Of a stretch of 17,952 bases of DNA, positions 15,001 through 17,952 are shown in pieces; within the stretch, counting starts at the first letter, position 1; every line of letters starts with the position of its first letter. Under the pieces are notes generated by a model. It did not search any database and was not told where the DNA came from. It was given only the letters and a program-made list of their open reading frames with translations. This stretch comes from HGM10611 sp964384805 (GTDB lineage Bacteria; Bacillota_I; Bacilli_A; ML615J-28; CAG-313). A program made the translations under genes and the position numbers. The stretch spans positions 1 to 17,952 of the forward strand of contig CAYLLO010000029.1 in assembly GCA_964384805.1 (NCBI GenBank). The letters are read 5' to 3'.

Positions 15001-15918
15001 AAAGCAGCAATTAGTGGTGCAATTATTGGTGGAATTATTGGCGGAATAATGAATGCAATTAATGGAAATAGTTTTATGGAAGGATTAGTTAAAGGAGCAA
15101 TAGAAGGATTTATAAACGGTTTTACAACAGGTGCATTAATGTTTTGTGCTAGTCAAGCTATTACGGCTTTGTCGAATGCAGCAAGTTCAAGATGCTCAAC
15201 TCCTGGAAATTGCTTTATTGCTGGCACATTGGTTTTAACATCATTAGGTAATAAAAAAATTGAAGATATTGAAATTGGTGATGAAGTTTGGGCATATGAT
15301 GAAGAAACAGGAGAAAAGAAACTGAAGAAAGTTGTTGATTTATTAAGAAATAAAACAAAAAAATGGGTACACTTATTATTTGAATTTTTAGATGGAACAA
15401 TTGAAGAAATAGTATGTACAGAAGGTCATCCGTTCTATGTGAATAATTTAGGCTGGGTAAAATCAATTGATTTACTTGAAAAAGATTCAGTTTTAATGTA
15501 TAATGATTGTGTTGCTAATGTTTTTAAAAAAGAAATAGAAGAACTGAAAACTGAAGAAATAACATATAATTTTGAAGTTGAAGATAATCATACTTATTAT
15601 ATTGGTAAGAATTCTATTTTAGTCCATAACAATTGTAGAAGTAAAGCTGTAAAAGATGCATGGAAGGCTGAAGTTGATAATGTAAAAAATGGTGGAGATG
15701 GTTTAACAAGAAAATGGAGTGGTTCAGAAAAAGAACAGTTGCTTACACGAGGAAAAGTCAAAGGATATCATGGTCACCATATGAAAAGTGTAAAGGGCTA
15801 TCCAGAATTAGCAGGAGACCCTAATAATATTCAATTTTTAACTAAAGCGGAACATTTGATGGCACATGGTGGTAATTGGAAAAATATTACTCATGGTATT
15901 TTCATAATAGGAGGTTAA
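12058..15918 (+). CDS. RHS/YD-repeat polymorphic toxin with HINT domain and C-terminal HNH nuclease
   Basis: A 1286-aa toxin carrier. Tyr-rich YD repeats run from about 180 to 820 (YHYDNYGNLTSI, LLYDEYGRIKSV, YSYDELGRLSQ, YEYDTFDRLIKE, ISYDNYGNIIKD). The RHS core follows (YDAWGN at 822, YYSPVLMQYLNADN ending at 887). Then come a hydrophobic segment (about 950-967) and a glycine-zipper stretch (GAIIGGIIGG, 987-996). A HINT autoprotease spans Cys1052 (CFIAGT) to Asn1191 in ILVHNN, with its TEGH box at 1121-1124. The last 94 residues are an HNH-type nuclease: GYHGHHMKSV (His1240, His1241), DPNNIQF (Asn1256/1257) and AEHLMAHGGN (His1266, His1270). The RHS part would form a shell around the toxin and HINT would cut it free. 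Oddities: there is no signal peptide or recognised export domain, and no own ribosome binding site. Arginine is mostly AGA, unlike the left part of the window. The start is the only in-frame ATG near the 5' end; a TGA at 12028-12030 closes the frame upstream. Confidence 0.9.
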   Translation: MGNNTETKFINGSTIIDLKDATNVSYVENSVQKNGTISSEFFLTDSDLFATYKSLYYKNQKGQGTFDLVYCSGTKVKSVSSVKIITNSNSVSLSIDGDGIPNYYTYSSNRIAKKQWSVTETQVRFHKETSTKYYYETKVAIQLMEEVDKRVEESKSTKTYEWQNANGTPRAKKDEYSVVTSYHYDNYGNLTSISVYNDDVANKEYLTTTYDYGTVEEKLRENPKSCIQNGVKKEFYYNEPHFTTNYTLEENSKEKFAYDGYNEKITTVSNLNNSDSSLEYKNTLLYDEYGRIKSVSDLSNRTYGFIYNVFGEPLKYFENGRLVLEKNVQKESNYDIVLEKIYNNEQAVNDKIINTAYENETKIDNYGKILSQKNKKNSVDSGTTVLFDYQSVNESESVAKVTQIVDPYEKVTYDYIYDDENRPSGYRVKSNSSNNKEMQVRQVGNGDTQYYFQKENEYIMSQVVKEDAEYDGEKPKFNDPRIRRTKYVKMESENSSEFEENYKDFNFQYSYDELGRLSQKSNEAIEHKKFLQLANKINIDKKVAYENGKTIISKIEYTVNSKDDNSNDYAILTFDNSYDSKNNLTKISSKGKRFIENPTDEKLCNTTDYISRINNYEYDTFDRLIKETRLDNNLEALKIEYDYYKNSGNLRKVIKDGSIFKKFTYQNGRKTNVSLWGIDYPISYDNYGNIIKDAYGTIGYNSRNLLSSYYVGTISNNYYSTTDYTKKCDYYYNYQGVRYRKRIKHSATKTQYVKYYLDGSRILGEDWSYSDNSTEKSIRYFYDAEGIAGLRYDGCNFTFLKDPLGNVSKILYQGKTIGEYIYDAWGNCEVIELSIDSDETNGARDRFVLHNNPFRWKTHYLDLETGLYFVNGRYYSPVLMQYLNADNIENITPSEVNALDRHAITLDNSITYEVNESTIFTDTELYPDPTYDPLLDKSWWSLNWKKAIQWIAFAVVFIVSIVLMCIPATSAFGVGMFMAGLKAAISGAIIGGIIGGIMNAINGNSFMEGLVKGAIEGFINGFTTGALMFCASQAITALSNAASSRCSTPGNCFIAGTLVLTSLGNKKIEDIEIGDEVWAYDEETGEKKLKKVVDLLRNKTKKWVHLLFEFLDGTIEEIVCTEGHPFYVNNLGWVKSIDLLEKDSVLMYNDCVANVFKKEIEELKTEEITYNFEVEDNHTYYIGKNSILVHNNCRSKAVKDAWKAEVDNVKNGGDGLTRKWSGSEKEQLLTRGKVKGYHGHHMKSVKGYPELAGDPNNIQFLTKAEHLMAHGGNWKNITHGIFIIGG

Positions 15919-15922
15919 TTTT

Positions 15923-16651
15923 ATGAATTTTATTATTGATTTTATAAGAAAAGAAGAAGAAAGAAAGCAAATTAAAGTTGATGTCTATACTAATGGAATT
16001 AAGTATGTTATTGAAAACGACCCACTTGTTGCAAGAACTTTTCACTCTTTTTTTAAACCATTAAATAATGAACAAATACTTAAGTTAGAAGATGATGTGA
16101 ATCACGTTCAAAAAGCTAAATATGTTTTTCCGGAATGGTATATTGAATTTTTAAAAACTACAAATGGGTTAAATATATTTATTAATTCAATTTCATTATT
16201 TGGAGAGCAGACTCCAATAGTAGAGAATAAAAAAATTGGTAAAACTGAATCATTGTTGGAGAGAGAAAATATAGGATGGTTAGCTCCGTACAATTTGCGT
16301 TATTCTAATTCAGTGAAATTTCCTGAAGAGGCTCAAAATCGATGGTTAGTAATCGGAAATTATAAGTATGATGGAACTCATATTGCATGGGATTTTAAAA
16401 CAAAAAAAATAATAGCTATGTATGCTTTACCAGCAACCACATCTATAAAAAAACTTAAGAAAATGAAAGAATGCGACTATGAATCAATGATAATTTGTGA
16501 ATGGGATAATTTTGAATCTTTTTTTGTTACAGAGAGTGAACGATTATCTAAAATTTTTGAAAGTTATACCGATTTAACTGAAATTAAAAATTATGATGCA
16601 ATTTTGGGGAAAAAAACACTTCCAATTTCTCATAAGGAACATGTTAATTAA
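15923..16651 (+). CDS. SUKH (SMI1/KNR4) family immunity protein
   Basis: A 242-aa soluble protein. The SUKH pattern is visible in the first half: VFPEWYIEFLKTTNGLNIFINSISLFGE (residues about 69-96, split by turns), then NRWLVIGNYKYDGTHIAWDFKTKKI, the second strand pair of the fold. SUKH proteins are the commonest immunity partners of HNH-type nuclease toxins, binding and blocking the toxin in the producer's cytosol. This gene follows the nuclease-ended RHS gene by 4 bases, and its ribosome binding site GGAGG (15910-15914) lies inside the last codons of the toxin, so toxin and antidote are made together. It is longer than the usual 130-180 aa; the last 80 residues are an extension of unknown role. 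The assignment is by pattern and position. Confidence 0.83.
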   Translation: MNFIIDFIRKEEERKQIKVDVYTNGIKYVIENDPLVARTFHSFFKPLNNEQILKLEDDVNHVQKAKYVFPEWYIEFLKTTNGLNIFINSISLFGEQTPIVENKKIGKTESLLERENIGWLAPYNLRYSNSVKFPEEAQNRWLVIGNYKYDGTHIAWDFKTKKIIAMYALPATTSIKKLKKMKECDYESMIICEWDNFESFFVTESERLSKIFESYTDLTEIKNYDAILGKKTLPISHKEHVN

Positions 16652-16656
16652 TGATT

Positions 16657-16691
16657 TTATATTAAATGTGTAATATGGATTATATTAAATG
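16657..16691 (+). repeat. 12-bp direct repeat at the cassette junction
   Basis: TTATATTAAATG occurs at 16657-16668 and again at 16680-16691, exactly between the SUKH gene and the orphan toxin. It may be a recombination scar, but such AT-rich words also repeat by chance. Confidence 0.4.
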
Positions 16692-16732
16692 ATTTTGATG
16701 ACATAGTACAGATTCAGCGAAGTCAACATATC

Positions 16733-17071
16733 TTGTATCATAGGTCTTATGGATATATGGATCCGAGTGACATAAGATTTACTCAAGATAGTATTTCAAA
16801 TACATTTCAAGATGGTAGTGCTGTTGATGATATGGTAAATGGTTTAAAAAATGGAACTATTGATCCTAAGAACGTGAAGCCAATTAGAGTTTTTCAACAG
16901 AATGGAAAAATATACTCATTAGATAATCGAAGATTATATGCATTTAAGCAAGCTGGAATGGATAATATTAGAGTTAAATGGGTTAACCCAAAAAACAAAA
17001 CAATTTCACAGAAAATAGCTATGCATTTTACCACAAAAACTGATGGCTTATCAATTATTATGAGAGGATAG
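16733..17071 (+). pseudogene. Orphan polymorphic-toxin tip, ParB/sulfiredoxin-like (no proper start)
   Basis: The frame is open from 16655 and ends at TAG 17069-17071. It encodes a toxin-tip-like domain of about 105 residues: DPSDIRFTQDSISNTFQDG, then VDDMVNGLKNG, PIRVFQQNGKIYSLDNRRLYAF and an end rich in basic residues. The IRFTQDSI...PIRV...LDNRRL order resembles ParB/sulfiredoxin-like domains at the tips of polymorphic toxins (DNRR in place of ParB's DGHRR); that family call is tentative. No ATG with a ribosome binding site exists: the only starts are TTG 16733 or ATG 16757, neither with a Shine-Dalgarno. Upstream, in frame, ILYHRS resembles the HINT end ILVHNN of the RHS protein. I read it as a silent, displaced toxin tip that would need recombination with the RHS gene to be made. 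Confidence 0.7.
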
Positions 17072-17083
17072 AAGGTGTAAAAT

Positions 17084-17473
17084 ATGATAAAGATTTATGA
17101 TAAGAATTTTATAATTCATACTGTTCCATTAGAAAAATTTTATTCTGAAGGAAGAAATTTCATTTTAGAGATAGACGATACTACTGAACAACGAAAAAAA
17201 ATTATTTTTGAACAGTATGGGGCAATTAAGTTAATTCCTAGTGATGCGATAAAAGAACTTGATTATAGATGTCCTGAATTTAAAAAAGGAGAATTTCCTT
17301 TAGTTATAATGATGGATGACAATTCAAAATGGATTAAAGATATTGATAGAAAATGTGTGAAATTTAATATGTCTTCCTTTGACGATTATGGGTTATATAA
17401 ACATTATATAATGTTTATTGGTGATTTTTTCTATGAAATTATTGCTTGCAAATGCACTGTAGAGAATATTTAA
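17084..17473 (+). CDS. Candidate immunity protein of the orphan toxin tip
   Basis: A 129-aa soluble protein without signal peptide or membrane segment. I do not recognise its family. The sequence is mixed alpha/beta, with an N-terminal strand (IKIYDKNFIIHTV), a middle helix region (EQRKKIIFEQYGAIKLIPSDAIKEL) and a C-terminal strand pair (KHYIMFIGDFFYEIIACKC) of a kind often seen at the end of small immunity proteins. It starts 12 bases after the orphan toxin stop, with GAAGGTG before ATG. Placement directly behind a toxin tip is the main argument for immunity. Unlike the tip before it, this gene has a good ribosome binding site, so it may be expressed and protect against kin that still deliver this toxin. 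Confidence 0.6.
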   Translation: MIKIYDKNFIIHTVPLEKFYSEGRNFILEIDDTTEQRKKIIFEQYGAIKLIPSDAIKELDYRCPEFKKGEFPLVIMMDDNSKWIKDIDRKCVKFNMSSFDDYGLYKHYIMFIGDFFYEIIACKCTVENI

Positions 17474-17474
17474 T

Positions 17475-17952
17475 ATGTTTTTTAGAGATAATTTTAAGCA
17501 ACTAATAAATCTAATATTTTATATTTCTAAAAATTCAAATTATTCATTCAATTGTGAACAAGTAAAAAAAATTTTTGCAGATGAATTAATATGTATATCA
17601 AATGAAGAGACTAAGATTAAAAGAATGTCTGACTCACTTACGTTCTTATTAGGAAATATTAACCAATCTTTTGATAAAGATATATTAAATAAAGCTTATT
17701 TTTTATTATCTAATAAATTGATTGATATTACTATTTTAAATAAAATTGTAGAATTGTATTATAAAAATATTGACGCTGCGCCTCAGTCATTATCAGCGTT
17801 ACTCCATTTATATATAATTAATAATATTGATAAAGATAATATTGAGTTTGCTTTCTTAATATCTAATTATATTATGTTAAAAAGTGGTAGATGGTTTTTA
17901 ATGCCTTATGAATATTGTCATAATGATTATAAAGAAGCTATTAAAAGTAATG
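17475..17952 (+). CDS. Open-ended gene with faint Fic-like features (partial)
   Basis: A frame opens with ATG at 17475, one base after the stop of the previous gene, and stays open to the window end (159 residues seen). It is rich in Asn, Ile and Lys and mainly helical. The part PQSLSALLHLYIINNIDKDNIEFAFLISNYIMLKSGRWFLMPYE followed by a Tyr-centred helix (DYKEAI), here described piecewise, recalls the helix order of Fic proteins, but the Fic active motif HPFxxGNGR is absent where it would be expected (after LLH). It may be a degenerate Fic fold, another immunity protein or something else. No ribosome binding site is visible, so translation is probably coupled to the gene before. Confidence 0.45.
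   Translation, partial: MFFRDNFKQLINLIFYISKNSNYSFNCEQVKKIFADELICISNEETKIKRMSDSLTFLLGNINQSFDKDILNKAYFLLSNKLIDITILNKIVELYYKNIDAAPQSLSALLHLYIINNIDKDNIEFAFLISNYIMLKSGRWFLMPYEYCHNDYKEAIKSN

Noticed and set aside
15215..15466. Minus-strand frame inside the HINT region
   Set aside because: It is antisense to strongly supported HINT motifs (CFIAGT, TEGH) and is low-complexity; a shadow of the real gene.

Overview
The window looks like a piece of a low-GC, endospore-forming member of the Bacilli (Firmicutes). The DNA is very AT-rich, ribosome binding sites are strong (GGAGG type), promoters are TTGNNN/TATAAT-like, and the standard bacterial code is used (TGA is a stop, Trp is TGG). Two spore genes support this: a Cys-rich CotY/CotZ/ExsY-type coat protein and a small acid-soluble protein of the SspI family. 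A Turicibacter/Haloplasma/Erysipelotrichales-like host fits, but I cannot fix the genus.

Layout. Positions 1-1331 hold the end of an unidentified gene, the coat protein gene (minus), a membrane-anchored EIIB-like protein without the phosphorylatable cysteine (plus) and sspI (minus), separated by hairpin terminators. Positions 1410-3977 are a tight operon: dipeptidase PepV, tRNA m7G46 methyltransferase TrmB and a DJ-1/PfpI protein. A lipoprotein with repeated TVSGN-type beta motifs follows (4080-4961). A second operon (5040-7383) encodes a polytopic membrane protein, a TatD nuclease and a trypsin-like protease lipoprotein. On the minus strand lie a class A penicillin-binding protein (7421-9379) and an unrecognised 96-aa protein (9464-9754). 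Inorganic pyrophosphatase and a HAD phosphatase (10008-11204) close the housekeeping part.

A gene-poor stretch of about 600 bases (11205-11812) follows, with three terminator-like hairpins and one clear promoter. It marks the boundary to an accessory island.

The island (11813 to the end) is a polymorphic-toxin locus. It begins with an 80-aa sigma-region-2-like fragment only 2 nt before a 1286-aa RHS/YD-repeat protein. The RHS protein runs: YD repeats, RHS core, hydrophobic and glycine-rich segments, HINT autoprotease (Cys1052 to Asn1191), then a C-terminal HNH nuclease toxin. A SUKH (SMI1/KNR4) immunity gene follows directly. Next comes an apparently start-less second toxin tip with a ParB/sulfiredoxin-like look, its candidate immunity gene, and an open-ended gene with faint Fic-like features. 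The inferred logic is that the RHS-HINT part carries and releases the nuclease, the SUKH protein protects the producer, and the downstream toxin/immunity pair is a stored alternative tip that recombination could swap in. The missing signal peptide and the abutting sigma fragment suggest that the 5' end of the RHS gene was remodelled by deletion.
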